Shown here: one piece after another, positions 11,222 through 21,300 of the stretch | Layout: every line of letters starts with the position of its first letter | How positions within the stretch are numbered: position 1 is the stretch's first letter | The notes under the pieces: generated by a model | The model's input: only the letters and a program-made list of their open reading frames with translations | The model's database searches: none | What the model was told of the DNA's origin: nothing | Position numbers and translations under genes: made by a program | Assembly: GCA_947361225.1 (NCBI GenBank) | Contig: CANAIK010000003.1 | Coordinates: 1-64,000 of the forward strand | Reading direction: 5' to 3' | Length of the DNA stretch: 64,000 bases | From: an uncultured bacterium | GTDB taxonomy: Bacteria; Cyanobacteriota; Vampirovibrionia; Gastranaerophilales; Gastranaerophilaceae

Positions 11222-12598
11222 ATGTCCTTCGACCAAAATTTAAGAAAATTTAGCTCAGCGCAACTGCTAAACTTTTGTATCGGGTTTTTCGGGTTGCAAT
11301 TTGCCTGGCAAATGAGAATTATTCTATCAGGACCCTTAACGGAATCCTTAGGCGCAAGTCCTTTGTTATATGGATTAATCTGGCTTGCAGGACCTGTTAC
11401 GGGGATTGTTGTTCAACCAATAATAGGAGCACTGTCTGATAACACATTCACTCGTTTTGGAAGAAGAATTCCATATTTATTCTTCGGAGCCCTTTTTGGG
11501 TCAATCGGTTTAATCTTGCTCCCTAAAAGTAAATTTTTAAGCAATCTTTTTGGACCCAATCACCCTGAACTTTTGGCACTTTTAATTGCCGCAATTTTTA
11601 TTTGGGTAATTGACGCTTGCGTAAACGCTGCTCAAGGTCCTTATAGAGCTTTAATTCCGGATAATATCCAAAAAAGTCAACACGGAATTGCAAATTCCTA
11701 TCTTAGTTTTGCAATCGGTTTGGGTTCTGTAATTGCCGCTGGAACCGCTCCTTTTTTAAAGTGGGCTTTTAATTATCAAATGTCAACCGACGCTCAATTT
11801 ACCATGGCAGGGATTGCATTTATCCTGGGGATGATTTGGACCTGTGTCACTTTTAAAGAAAACATTCCCAATAAAGAAGAACTAATGGAAAAGAAATTGG
11901 AAGCTAAAAAAACCGCCTCTAAATCTTTTATTGAAAACGTTAAAGACTTTTTGAATGCAAGTCCTGAGGTTGGAAAAATTTGTTTAATGCAATTTTTTTC
12001 CTGGATTGGATTAATGAGTTTGCTTATTTTCTTTACGCAATATGTTGTTCATATTCTATATTCGGTTCCTAATACCGCTGAATTAGCTCCTAATGTTGCA
12101 AAAGTTTTTGAAGGAGCCCAAATTGAAGCGCAGAATTTCGCATCGATTTGTTTAGCGTTTTTTAACCTAATTTGTTTTATTATTGCAATTCCTATTGCAA
12201 AAATGGCTCAAGCACAAGGAAACAAAAGAGTCCACGCTATTTCTCTTCTAACTATGGCGCTGGCTTATCTTCTTATTGCTTTTATGCCCAATAAAGTTAC
12301 TGTTTTTGCAGCAATGGGACTAGCGGGAATCGGCTGGGCGTCAACTTTATCCTTGCCTTTTGCAATGTTATCCAAATATATTAAAGAAGGAACAGAAGGA
12401 TCTGCTATGGGGATTTTTAATATCTTTATTTCAGCTCCCCAGGTCCTTGTTTGTACGGTTCTTGCCTGGTTTATTAATGTTGCAACTTATAATATGACAG
12501 GAGGATTCACAAACAACCACTGGGATTATGCTTTTATGTTCGGCGCAATAATGCTTGTTATCGCCTCTTTTATTGCATTATCCACAAAAGAAGATTAA
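11222..12598 (+). CDS. MFS transporter, SLC45-like (sugar transporter-like)
   Basis: GLQFAWQMRIILSGPLTESLGASPLLYGLIWLAGPVTGIVVQPIIGALSD and RFGRRIPY motifs; ATG at 11222 preceded by GGAG is preferred over the TTG at 11210. Confidence 0.88.
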   Translation: MSFDQNLRKFSSAQLLNFCIGFFGLQFAWQMRIILSGPLTESLGASPLLYGLIWLAGPVTGIVVQPIIGALSDNTFTRFGRRIPYLFFGALFGSIGLILLPKSKFLSNLFGPNHPELLALLIAAIFIWVIDACVNAAQGPYRALIPDNIQKSQHGIANSYLSFAIGLGSVIAAGTAPFLKWAFNYQMSTDAQFTMAGIAFILGMIWTCVTFKENIPNKEELMEKKLEAKKTASKSFIENVKDFLNASPEVGKICLMQFFSWIGLMSLLIFFTQYVVHILYSVPNTAELAPNVAKVFEGAQIEAQNFASICLAFFNLICFIIAIPIAKMAQAQGNKRVHAISLLTMALAYLLIAFMPNKVTVFAAMGLAGIGWASTLSLPFAMLSKYIKEGTEGSAMGIFNIFISAPQVLVCTVLAWFINVATYNMTGGFTNNHWDYAFMFGAIMLVIASFIALSTKED

Positions 12599-12603
12599 AA
12601 CAA

Positions 12604-12625
12604 AAAGCCCCTTTTTAGGGGCTTT
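12604..12625. terminator. bidirectional intrinsic terminator
   Basis: AAAGCCCC-TTTTTA-GGGGCTTT perfect hairpin flanked by A/T tracts between convergent genes. Confidence 0.88.
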
Positions 12626-12647
12626 AAAATTAATTAATGCGCTTAAT

Positions 12648-15600
12648 TTAGAATTTTAAAATTTCTTGACAATAATTTATATAATTATCAATAACTGCTG
12701 CGTCCTCGATTTCAAAGAAGTTTTCATCATTTAATATATAATGTCGGACTTGCTCTAATAAATAATTATCGCCATTGCTATTGTCAATATTTCGAGCTTT
12801 TTGAATAAGATTATTTTTTTCTTGTTCCGATATAGGATTCTTAATATTCATCCAGGGGGTTGAAGAATCCTCGCAACCACTTATTGCGCCTCTTTGGTAT
12901 TTTTTTGTAATTTCAGATATTGCTTCTTGAGCCTCTAAACTTACGTTTTCTTTAAAGTATAAATTTATTGGATTCTCATAATCGCCCCAGTTCCTATCTG
13001 AAACCCTATAACAAAAATCAGCATCGTTTAGTTTTATTTTTTGTCCGTTTGCGTTTGTGTATGTTCCTTGTGTCATAAGCTCGTCTAATTCCTTAATTAA
13101 ATTAGCATCAAAGTTAACATTTAATAAAACTTTTTGTCCGGAGTAAACATCCCCTAAATCTGCCTTTTGTCTTATATACCCCCATCCATATCTAGGTTTA
13201 GTTTGTTTTATAAGATTATTTTGTGGTTCTTGGAACACTGAATCGTATATTTCATAGTTAACATCATCACCAAATTTACTTACATTTTTATAAGACTCCT
13301 TAATTTTATACTTAGGAAGAAACTCAAAAAGATTCTCACTTTCCGTGCGTCCTATAAATTTTGCATTTTTAGCTCCATTATTAACAATTTCCATTTGATT
13401 TCCATTATACGTAACCTCAATGCCTAGTCTATTTAACCCTTCTATTTCAAAAGACCCCAATCTACTAAGGTCATAACCCCTTGTTACACCTTCAACTTTA
13501 AGGTAAAAAGGTTCACATTCACGATATCCATATTTATCTTTGGTGGGCTCAATATTTATATAGTATTTTTCATTTTGTTTTAGAGTTTGCAATGTATCAA
13601 TATCATTTGTGCTAAAGGTTGTTTTATGTTGCACTGTAGATGTTGTCGAGTTTATTTTATTAACATTCTCAACTTTTGCATCAGTCGAATCAACTTGTTT
13701 AACAGGTTTAGTTTCTTTAATATTATCCGGTTGGATTTCATTGTCAGCTAAAGATTTGGATGGATTTTGATTATTGATATCAATATTATCAGCCAAAGTT
13801 TCCGTTTTCACATTTGCCAAATCATCAACTTGAACAGCTAGAATTTCTTGAGATACATTTTTTGCAACACTGGAAGAATTTTGATTAACAATAGCAATAT
13901 TATTATCAAAATTAGAAACTTTTTGATATTGTTCTACAACTTCTTTATAAGCTTTGTATTGTCCTGAGGAAAAGACTGTTTGATTGCCCAAAGATTCTTC
14001 CAGAGCAGAACCCAATTCATCACTTACATTGTAAGCTTTATCAAGAAGTGCGTTTGTTTGAGCGGTTGTTGGTTGAGATTCAATATTTATCCAAAAATTT
14101 GTTTTATTTTCTCGAGTACTAAGTGTTCCTCGTTGATATTTTTTTGTAATATCCACAAGCGCTCTTTTTGTTGCGTCATTAACATTGCCGTTAAAATAAA
14201 GGGTTATAGGATCCTCTCTATTTGCCCATTTTTCAATATTTTCGGCATTGTAGGTTTTATAATGAAATTCGGTATTGTCGATTGATACTTTTTTACCCTT
14301 AGAATTTGTGTAAGTCCCTTGAGTCATAAGTTCGTCTAATTCTTTAATTAAATTAGAATCCGCCTTGACATTCAAAGACGCTCTTTGTCCTTGATAATCA
14401 ACCGATGCTCCTTTAGCACTTCTATCACACCAAACTTTTTCATATTTTTTTAGTTTAACGTTATTATTAGAAGTTGCAACGGATTTTTTAATATCTGTTT
14501 TGTTTGTAAATGTATTTGTTTGATAAGCAGGATTTTTATAAGCTCCCGTTTGTTTTAGTTTTTGATATTGATCCTCAAGTTGGTTTACAAGCACGTTTTT
14601 ATCGTGCAAATTAGATAATAACAACTCGTTTTCTTGATTTAGGATTCTAATTTTGCTATCGGCAAAATTGGCTACTTCAAAACCGTCTGCTGTCTTTTTA
14701 ATTTCAAGAAAAACTCCATCTTCTTGTAAATCGTCCAGAAGATCTTCTGTAATATCTTTAATTGGAAGTCTTCCAACCCCTTCAATATCAATAAAAGCAT
14801 CGGGGTCGTTAATTAAGTAGCTTTTGTTCTTATCAAGCGTTGAAATATCACTTGAGTTAACAACTATTTTTTCAACATCGACTTTTGGTTCAACAACCGC
14901 ACTTTCAGCGGGTTTTGGGGTTAAATCATTCTCAGCCAATAATTTATTTATTTCATCAGCCTCTTTAACAACATCGCTTAAATCGACATCAATATCAGGT
15001 TCAATACCTTCGTCGAACTTAGATACAAAATCATCAGTTTGAACATCAACATCGACTTTTGGGTCAACAACCGCACTTTCAGCGGATTTTGGGGTTAAAT
15101 CGGTATCGGCGGTATTAATCTTAAAATTAGCATCCGATGTGATTTTTAAATCCAAGTCCTGAGTAACATTTTTTACAATAAATCCATCGTCAGTTTTATC
15201 AACCACAATTCCGATATTCTCAAGAATTCCTTTTTGATAATCACTAATTTGAGAAAGTTTAATTTGAGTATTTCCTAAATCAATACAAGCATCGGGATTA
15301 TCGATTAAATATTCACCCGGTTTTAGAATGGTTTCATTGTTAATATCAATTTTTACAATATCGTTAGAAAAACCGTTTGTAGCAAATTTGTTAGCATTTG
15401 GATTCAAGTTATCGACATCTATATTCTTAATAAGAAATCCATTATCGGTTTTATCAATAAATACGCCGGCGCTTTCAAGGATTTCTTTTTGATAAGTGCT
15501 TATTTCACTTAATTTTATTTTTGTTGAACCAATATTTACAGACGCATCCGGATTAGGAATTAAATACTCATTATTTGATAAAGGAATCACATCTTGAGTT

Positions 15601-17477
15601 TCATCAACAAAATTAGCTATGTCAAATAGTTTTTCGTCGTTCATTTCTTTAAATATTTGATTTAAAGCATCCCCCATATCATCTGCAAATGCATATTCTA
15701 AAGGAGCGTCTATATCTGTTGTTTTTGGTTTAGTAGAATTATTAGAAAATACATCATCTAAACCCTCAGCCAAGGCTCTTTCATAGTCATCGGTCAAGGA
15801 ATTAGTAAAATCATTAAGAATATCGTCTGAATTCCTTGTAATATCGTCTATTATTCCGGTGTCATTAAGAATATCATCTGAGTTTCTTACAATATCGTCT
15901 GTCATTCCGGCAGCTTTTTTAGATAATGGTTTAAGTGCTACATCCATACCCCAGCCAAGAATTGGAGATGCAACAAACCCTGCTTCCGCTCCTTTTATTG
16001 AATCAGAAACAATATCTTCATATCTTCCTTGCGCTACAGCTCTTCCTCCGGCATCGGCTGCGCCGACAAGTGAACCTTCAACCGCCCTTGATACAACCTT
16101 AGGAGCATTTGTCACAATTTTATTGGTTAGTGTTGTTTTAAGTGCTTGTTTTCCTGTTCCTTTAACAGTTTCCTCAACTGCCTCGAAGCCCAATTGTTTC
16201 ATTGCGGTTTTTCCGGCACTTCCTGCCATGGTTCCTGCTCCGTTTGCTAAAGGAGCCATAGCGCCATTGATAAATCCGGTTGTAGCATCATATTTAAAAT
16301 CGGTTTCCCAATTATAAGTTTTTTCATTGCCAATACAATCTGTTGCTTTAAAAAGGGGTTTCATTACAGCATTCACTCCACCTGCAGCAGCGCAAGTTAA
16401 AACTAAAGATGTTCCACCCGAAACAGGAGCAAGCGCAACCCCCGCTGCAGCAATTGCTAAAGACCCAATCCCCGTTACAACATCGGCTATTGTATCAACG
16501 CCCATTTGTTGTCCGTTTTGATATTCAATAACATCATTAAGAACAGACAAACTTCTTTGTCCGTCTTGCAATTTTAAGAATTCTTCTTGGGTTAAATCGT
16601 TTCCTGTTAAAGTTTTATAAGCATTTGCAAGATTATCGGGATTATTCTTTAAATCTTCCAATGTTTTTCTTGTTGAATCAAATTTTGCATCAATTTTATC
16701 GGACGAAGCTCCGATTCCTGTTAAATTTTTAAAACCGTGCCAAAGCCCTGAAATCCAACCGTTTTCACTTTCCGATTGGTCTTGAATTTGTTTAATTGAA
16801 TCAAGTTGATTTTCTAAAAAATTTGTAATTTCAGCTTTATTCTCATTAGATAAAGAACTGCAAAAATTATTTGCCTGTTCAATATTCTCAATTTTTTCAG
16901 CCTTTAAGGTTCTATCAAAAGTTGCTTTATAAAGTTCATCAAGTTTTGAAACATCCTGGGTTTGATTAATTTCATCCAGTTGTTTTTGCAAATTATCAAT
17001 TTCTTTTGCTTCTTTTTTATCCCCGCCTCCAAAAACGCCTTTAATCCAGTTCCAGGGCGCTGTTATAATTCCTCTTGATTGTTTTTTATTCTCAAGTGCA
17101 ATTTTTTTATTATTAATTTCATTCTCAATATCGGATTTAATATTATCGCAAGTTTCTTGCGTTAAATCAAAATCGGAAATATGAACAGTGTTGTTGCTGT
17201 TGTCATAAGTTGAGTTTAAATCATTTAAATTAAGGGTTTTGTCGTTATCGATTTTTGCAACTTCATCAATCAAATACAAAAGTGCGTCGTTTTTATCGTC
17301 AATATTAAATTTTGCGCTTAAAACATCCCTTAAAGAAACTGAGTTAATGTCCCCTTGTTCATTTTTAAGTTCGTCTATAACAGAAGCAAATTCTTCTTTT
17401 TTAATTTCTTTTGTGGAGTTTTGTTGAACCTTGTTATAAATTGCGTCATAACCGGTTAATTTGATTTCATCCGCCAT
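12648..17477 (-). CDS. very large repeat-containing hypothetical protein (1609 aa from the preferred ATG)
   Basis: One continuous ORF; preferred start ATG at 17477 (AAGGAAAGACAT upstream) rather than TTG at 17501; internal repeats and a central hydrophobic Ala/Gly-rich region. Confidence 0.85.
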   Translation of the reverse strand: MADEIKLTGYDAIYNKVQQNSTKEIKKEEFASVIDELKNEQGDINSVSLRDVLSAKFNIDDKNDALLYLIDEVAKIDNDKTLNLNDLNSTYDNSNNTVHISDFDLTQETCDNIKSDIENEINNKKIALENKKQSRGIITAPWNWIKGVFGGGDKKEAKEIDNLQKQLDEINQTQDVSKLDELYKATFDRTLKAEKIENIEQANNFCSSLSNENKAEITNFLENQLDSIKQIQDQSESENGWISGLWHGFKNLTGIGASSDKIDAKFDSTRKTLEDLKNNPDNLANAYKTLTGNDLTQEEFLKLQDGQRSLSVLNDVIEYQNGQQMGVDTIADVVTGIGSLAIAAAGVALAPVSGGTSLVLTCAAAGGVNAVMKPLFKATDCIGNEKTYNWETDFKYDATTGFINGAMAPLANGAGTMAGSAGKTAMKQLGFEAVEETVKGTGKQALKTTLTNKIVTNAPKVVSRAVEGSLVGAADAGGRAVAQGRYEDIVSDSIKGAEAGFVASPILGWGMDVALKPLSKKAAGMTDDIVRNSDDILNDTGIIDDITRNSDDILNDFTNSLTDDYERALAEGLDDVFSNNSTKPKTTDIDAPLEYAFADDMGDALNQIFKEMNDEKLFDIANFVDETQDVIPLSNNEYLIPNPDASVNIGSTKIKLSEISTYQKEILESAGVFIDKTDNGFLIKNIDVDNLNPNANKFATNGFSNDIVKIDINNETILKPGEYLIDNPDACIDLGNTQIKLSQISDYQKGILENIGIVVDKTDDGFIVKNVTQDLDLKITSDANFKINTADTDLTPKSAESAVVDPKVDVDVQTDDFVSKFDEGIEPDIDVDLSDVVKEADEINKLLAENDLTPKPAESAVVEPKVDVEKIVVNSSDISTLDKNKSYLINDPDAFIDIEGVGRLPIKDITEDLLDDLQEDGVFLEIKKTADGFEVANFADSKIRILNQENELLLSNLHDKNVLVNQLEDQYQKLKQTGAYKNPAYQTNTFTNKTDIKKSVATSNNNVKLKKYEKVWCDRSAKGASVDYQGQRASLNVKADSNLIKELDELMTQGTYTNSKGKKVSIDNTEFHYKTYNAENIEKWANREDPITLYFNGNVNDATKRALVDITKKYQRGTLSTRENKTNFWINIESQPTTAQTNALLDKAYNVSDELGSALEESLGNQTVFSSGQYKAYKEVVEQYQKVSNFDNNIAIVNQNSSSVAKNVSQEILAVQVDDLANVKTETLADNIDINNQNPSKSLADNEIQPDNIKETKPVKQVDSTDAKVENVNKINSTTSTVQHKTTFSTNDIDTLQTLKQNEKYYINIEPTKDKYGYRECEPFYLKVEGVTRGYDLSRLGSFEIEGLNRLGIEVTYNGNQMEIVNNGAKNAKFIGRTESENLFEFLPKYKIKESYKNVSKFGDDVNYEIYDSVFQEPQNNLIKQTKPRYGWGYIRQKADLGDVYSGQKVLLNVNFDANLIKELDELMTQGTYTNANGQKIKLNDADFCYRVSDRNWGDYENPINLYFKENVSLEAQEAISEITKKYQRGAISGCEDSSTPWMNIKNPISEQEKNNLIQKARNIDNSNGDNYLLEQVRHYILNDENFFEIEDAAVIDNYINYCQEILKF

Positions 17478-17591
17478 ATGTCTTTCCTTCTTTAGAATCA
17501 AGTTTTAATAGTTAACGACTAAATTTTTTCAATTCTTTAAAAAAAATAAACTCAACTTTACAAATATTTACGTATTTTCTATAATTAATTT

Positions 17592-18989
17592 ATGGCTAAA
17601 GTAAAATCAAAATGGGTTTGTCAAAACTGCGGGTATGAAACGGTTTCTTATTTGGGAAGATGTCCTGAATGCAACCAATTCGGGACATTTATCGAAGAAA
17701 TTACAAAAAATATCGTAAAATTGGATTCAGCGAAACCCTCCAATTTGGTTGAAGGAGAAATTAAAATTTCAACCATAAAAGAAATCGAGTTGGACGAAAA
17801 AACAAGATTTAGAAGTGGAATTGAAGAACTGGATAGAGTTTTAGGGGGAGGATTTGTTCAAGGTTCACTTTTATTATTAGCAGGGGACCCGGGGATTGGG
17901 AAATCTACTTTAGTGTTGCAAACAACAAAGAGTATTTGCGAAATTAAGCTTAATCAAAAAAAACTCAATGTTTTATATGTTTGCGCTGAAGAATCGCCCC
18001 ATCAGGTTAAATTAAGGGCAAAACGCCTTGGAGTGGAACCGGATAATTTATTTTTAACGAATCAAACCTGTATAGATGAAATTATTAATCAAATTGATAC
18101 AATTAAACCCGATTTTTTAATTGTGGACAGTATTCAGAGTGTTTTTTGCGCAAATATCGCCTCAGGATCAGGAAGTGTGTCTCAAATTCGAGAATGCACT
18201 AATGTTCTAATGAGAATTGCTAAACAAAAAAATATTACAACAATAATAATAGGACACGTTACAAAAGAAGGAAATATTGCAGGTCCTAAGGTCTTAGAAC
18301 ATATGGTTGATACTGTAATTAACTTCGAAGGGGATAAATACAAGCAGTTTCGAATTCTAAGATGCATTAAGAATCGTTTTGGAACAATATCGGAATTGGG
18401 GGTTTTCAAAATGGAAGACGATGGTTTAATTGAAATTACAAGCCCGTCTCAAATTCTTTTGGATAGTCCCCATAATGCGCCAGGGAGTGCAAGAATTGCA
18501 ACTTGCGAAGGGAGCAGGGTGTTTTTGCACGAACTTCAAGCACTTGTCGGTTCAACCAACTACGCAAACCCGAGAAGGGTTGCTGTTGGACTCGAATACA
18601 ACAGGGTTTTACAGGTTTTAGCGGTTCTTGAAAAAAAAGTCGGTTTAAATTTATCCAAACAAGACGTTTATGTTAATGTCGTTGGAGGAATCGGGATAGT
18701 TGAACCAAGTTATGATTTAGGACTGGCATTAGCAATAATAAGTTCAATTCGAGATATTCCAATTAATCCTAATACTATTATCATTGGTGAAATTGGGCTT
18801 TTGGGTGAAATTCGATATGTTGATAATATTGAAAGAAGACTAAAAGAAGCCCAAAAGTTGGGCTTCCAAAAAGCAATAATACCAAAAGTTAACGATAGAA
18901 CCTATGAGAAAATTAAGGATTTAGGACTTACAATAAAACAGGTGTCAAAACTAACAGACGCAATTATACAGGGTTTAAAACAGGATTAA
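17592..18989 (+). CDS. radA: DNA repair protein RadA
   Basis: CxxC-type zinc ribbon (CQNCGYETVSYLGRCPEC), LLAGDPGIGKSTL Walker A, KNRFG motif, Lon-like C-terminus. Confidence 0.97.
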   Translation: MAKVKSKWVCQNCGYETVSYLGRCPECNQFGTFIEEITKNIVKLDSAKPSNLVEGEIKISTIKEIELDEKTRFRSGIEELDRVLGGGFVQGSLLLLAGDPGIGKSTLVLQTTKSICEIKLNQKKLNVLYVCAEESPHQVKLRAKRLGVEPDNLFLTNQTCIDEIINQIDTIKPDFLIVDSIQSVFCANIASGSGSVSQIRECTNVLMRIAKQKNITTIIIGHVTKEGNIAGPKVLEHMVDTVINFEGDKYKQFRILRCIKNRFGTISELGVFKMEDDGLIEITSPSQILLDSPHNAPGSARIATCEGSRVFLHELQALVGSTNYANPRRVAVGLEYNRVLQVLAVLEKKVGLNLSKQDVYVNVVGGIGIVEPSYDLGLALAIISSIRDIPINPNTIIIGEIGLLGEIRYVDNIERRLKEAQKLGFQKAIIPKVNDRTYEKIKDLGLTIKQVSKLTDAIIQGLKQD

Positions 18990-19306
18990 AGAGTGAGACA
19001 AGTTTTCAAATATCCAATAGTTTGAACTTTATTCTCATATAAATATCGAACAAAATTCAAATATTCATTCTCTCGTGAACTCAAAGTGAGATTAATTTCA
19101 AAACCATCGGAGCAAAAGGGTTCATAATCATAAATTACATAATTATTATATTTACTTTTCCATTCTTTTTTCTCAATTGAGCATCGATATTCCCACGCCA
19201 AATTTTCAAGCCAGGGAAGGACTTCTTTAGAAACGTTTTTGAATTCTGTACAAAAGTATTGTTTGTCTTGACTAAATTTTTTATCAATCAGCATAAAAAA
19301 CTCCAT
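18986..19306 (-). CDS. small hypothetical protein
   Basis: 106-aa ORF in the gap between radA and ispD; no family recognised. Confidence 0.5.
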   Translation of the reverse strand: MEFFMLIDKKFSQDKQYFCTEFKNVSKEVLPWLENLAWEYRCSIEKKEWKSKYNNYVIYDYEPFCSDGFEINLTLSSRENEYLNFVRYLYENKVQTIGYLKTCLTL

Positions 19307-19387
19307 ACAATATTTTAATTTCTTTATATACTCTAAAATATTTATAGGTGTTTTTAAATATACTAACGTACTAGTATTAATTACCTT

Positions 19388-20029
19388 TTATGATAAATCT
19401 TCTTTAGTTGTAATTTTGATATTTTTTCTCGTTCCCTCAACCACAACAACGTTTTCACCAAAAAATTCCACCAAGGAACTATCGTCTGTAAAAGTTTGAT
19501 TATTTTTATATAATTCGTGGATTTTTTTAATAAATTGATAATCAAACCCTTGGGGTGTTTGAGTTTGAAAGATTTTTTTCCTATCGAGCGTCTTAATAAC
19601 CTTATTATTAACAACTTCCTTAATTGTATCAACGGCAAAAATCCCAACTACAACTGCCTTATGGGTTTTTAGTTGAAGTAGTGTTTTTTTAATAGTTTCG
19701 CTATCAATAAAAGGGCGGGCGCCGTCGTGAATTAGAACATTCTTTGGATTAGAACAAACTAAAAGTGCATTGTAAACACTTTCTTGTCTTGTTTTCCCGG
19801 GGAGCGCAAATTTAATTTTTTTTGTATCAATAATTGTTGACTTTATTAAAAAATTCTTAATTTCATCGGTTGCAGGAATTACAATTTCTTGAGCATAATC
19901 CAAAAACTTTAGAATCGTTGTTTCAACAACCGTCTTATCCCCTAATTTTTCCAAAAGTTTGTTAGATCCAAACCTTTGGGATAATCCCCCGGCAGTAATT
20001 ATAACGCTAACAGAAATGGTCGAATCCAC
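19388..20029 (-). CDS. ispD: 2-C-methyl-D-erythritol 4-phosphate cytidylyltransferase
   Basis: VIITAGGLSQRFGSNKLLEKLGDKTVVE and HDGARPFI motifs. Confidence 0.94.
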   Translation of the reverse strand: MDSTISVSVIITAGGLSQRFGSNKLLEKLGDKTVVETTILKFLDYAQEIVIPATDEIKNFLIKSTIIDTKKIKFALPGKTRQESVYNALLVCSNPKNVLIHDGARPFIDSETIKKTLLQLKTHKAVVVGIFAVDTIKEVVNNKVIKTLDRKKIFQTQTPQGFDYQFIKKIHELYKNNQTFTDDSSLVEFFGENVVVVEGTRKNIKITTKEDLS

Positions 20030-20879
20030 GGTATTTTAGCTCCTTATTATCTACAAAAACACCTTCGCCAGCTGAACAAATCCCAATTTCTGTTAATCCA
20101 GCGATTTTTTTATAATCCCTTTTATCTAAACAAACAACCAAAGAATAATCCTCTCCTCCAAATAGAACCATTTCTTTGTTCTTGACTTTTTTTGGAATTT
20201 TTTTATATTGAACATCGATTCTAACATTGGATTTTTCAGAAATTTGATACAAACAGTCGCACAAACCGTCGGAAGAATCCATCATTGCGTATTTGTGTTT
20301 TGTTTTAGTTGCAATTTCTTCTACAATTTTTGGGTGCAAAGGAGGTTTTTTATGATAATTAACAAAATAATTATCCCTTATTCCATATTCTAAATCTTCC
20401 AATCCTTGAGCGGACGAGCCGAATTCTCCAACAACCGCTACAATATAATCAGCGCACGCATTTTTTCTTGATGAAATTCGACGTGTCCCAACTTCACCTA
20501 AAATCGTTACAGCGATTGAAATACTTGGTCCTTTGGATAAATCACCGCCCGTAATTTCAAGATTAAATTCCCCTGAAACTTTTTTTACTTCTTTATAGAA
20601 TTCATCAATAAACTCATCGCTTAATTTCCCTGAAAGCACTATTGAAACGTATCTTGGATTGGCTCCTGAGGCTAGAATGTCAGAAATATTTACCAAAAGT
20701 GATTTTCTTGCAATTTCAGAAGGAGTCATATATTCAAGTTTAAAATGAATTCCTTCAATTAAACAATCACTCGATATAACAAGATTTGAATCCTCCAAAT
20801 AAGCGCAATCATCACCCAAATAGGAAGATCTTAAGTGTTTATTTATAATTTTTAAAAACTCAAATTCTTTTTGCGACAT
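20007..20879 (-). CDS. thiL: thiamine-monophosphate kinase
   Basis: LGDDCAYLE, DCLIEGIHF, ARKSLLVNISDILASGANPRY and MDSSDGL motifs. Confidence 0.92.
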   Translation of the reverse strand: MSQKEFEFLKIINKHLRSSYLGDDCAYLEDSNLVISSDCLIEGIHFKLEYMTPSEIARKSLLVNISDILASGANPRYVSIVLSGKLSDEFIDEFYKEVKKVSGEFNLEITGGDLSKGPSISIAVTILGEVGTRRISSRKNACADYIVAVVGEFGSSAQGLEDLEYGIRDNYFVNYHKKPPLHPKIVEEIATKTKHKYAMMDSSDGLCDCLYQISEKSNVRIDVQYKKIPKKVKNKEMVLFGGEDYSLVVCLDKRDYKKIAGLTEIGICSAGEGVFVDNKELKYRGFDHFC

Positions 20880-21300
20880 TATATAAACCCAATAATCCCA
20901 TTTTATAACTATCTTTCTTAAATCCGCTCACAACCCCTATACAGCTATTTGAAATAAAAGAATTTTTCCTGTATTCTTCTCTATTGGAAACATTGGACAA
21001 ATGAACCTCAACCGCTTTAATTCCAACGGCTTTAATTGCGTCCCCTATTGCAATACTTGTGTGAGTATATGCTGCAGGGTTTATTATTAATCCGTCAAAA
21101 TCGGCGCTTTGTTGGATTTTATCGACAATTTCACCCTCAATATTCGATTGGAAAAAACTTAGTTCAATTTCGTTGGATAAAGTTTTAGCGTATTCGACCA
21201 ATTCTTGATTTATATCTAAAAGCGTTGTATAACCGTAGATTTCAGGTTCCCTTGTACCTAGAAGATTGAGATTGGGTCCGTTAATTACTAAAATTTTCAT
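20860..21300 (-). CDS. aroQ: 3-dehydroquinate dehydratase type II
   Basis: MKILVINGPNLNLLGTREPEIYG; INPAAYTHTSIAIGDA; EVHLSNVSNREEYRKNSF. Confidence 0.95.
   Translation of the reverse strand: MKILVINGPNLNLLGTREPEIYGYTTLLDINQELVEYAKTLSNEIELSFFQSNIEGEIVDKIQQSADFDGLIINPAAYTHTSIAIGDAIKAVGIKAVEVHLSNVSNREEYRKNSFISNSCIGVVSGFKKDSYKMGLLGLYNVAKRI

Noticed and set aside
15859-16317. 152-aa plus-strand ORF inside the large repeat gene
   Set aside because: Antisense shadow of a long coding ORF; no family motifs or start signals.
19330-19380. Short inverted sequence TACTAACGTACTAGTA upstream of the 106-aa gene
   Set aside because: Too short and AT-rich to separate from chance.
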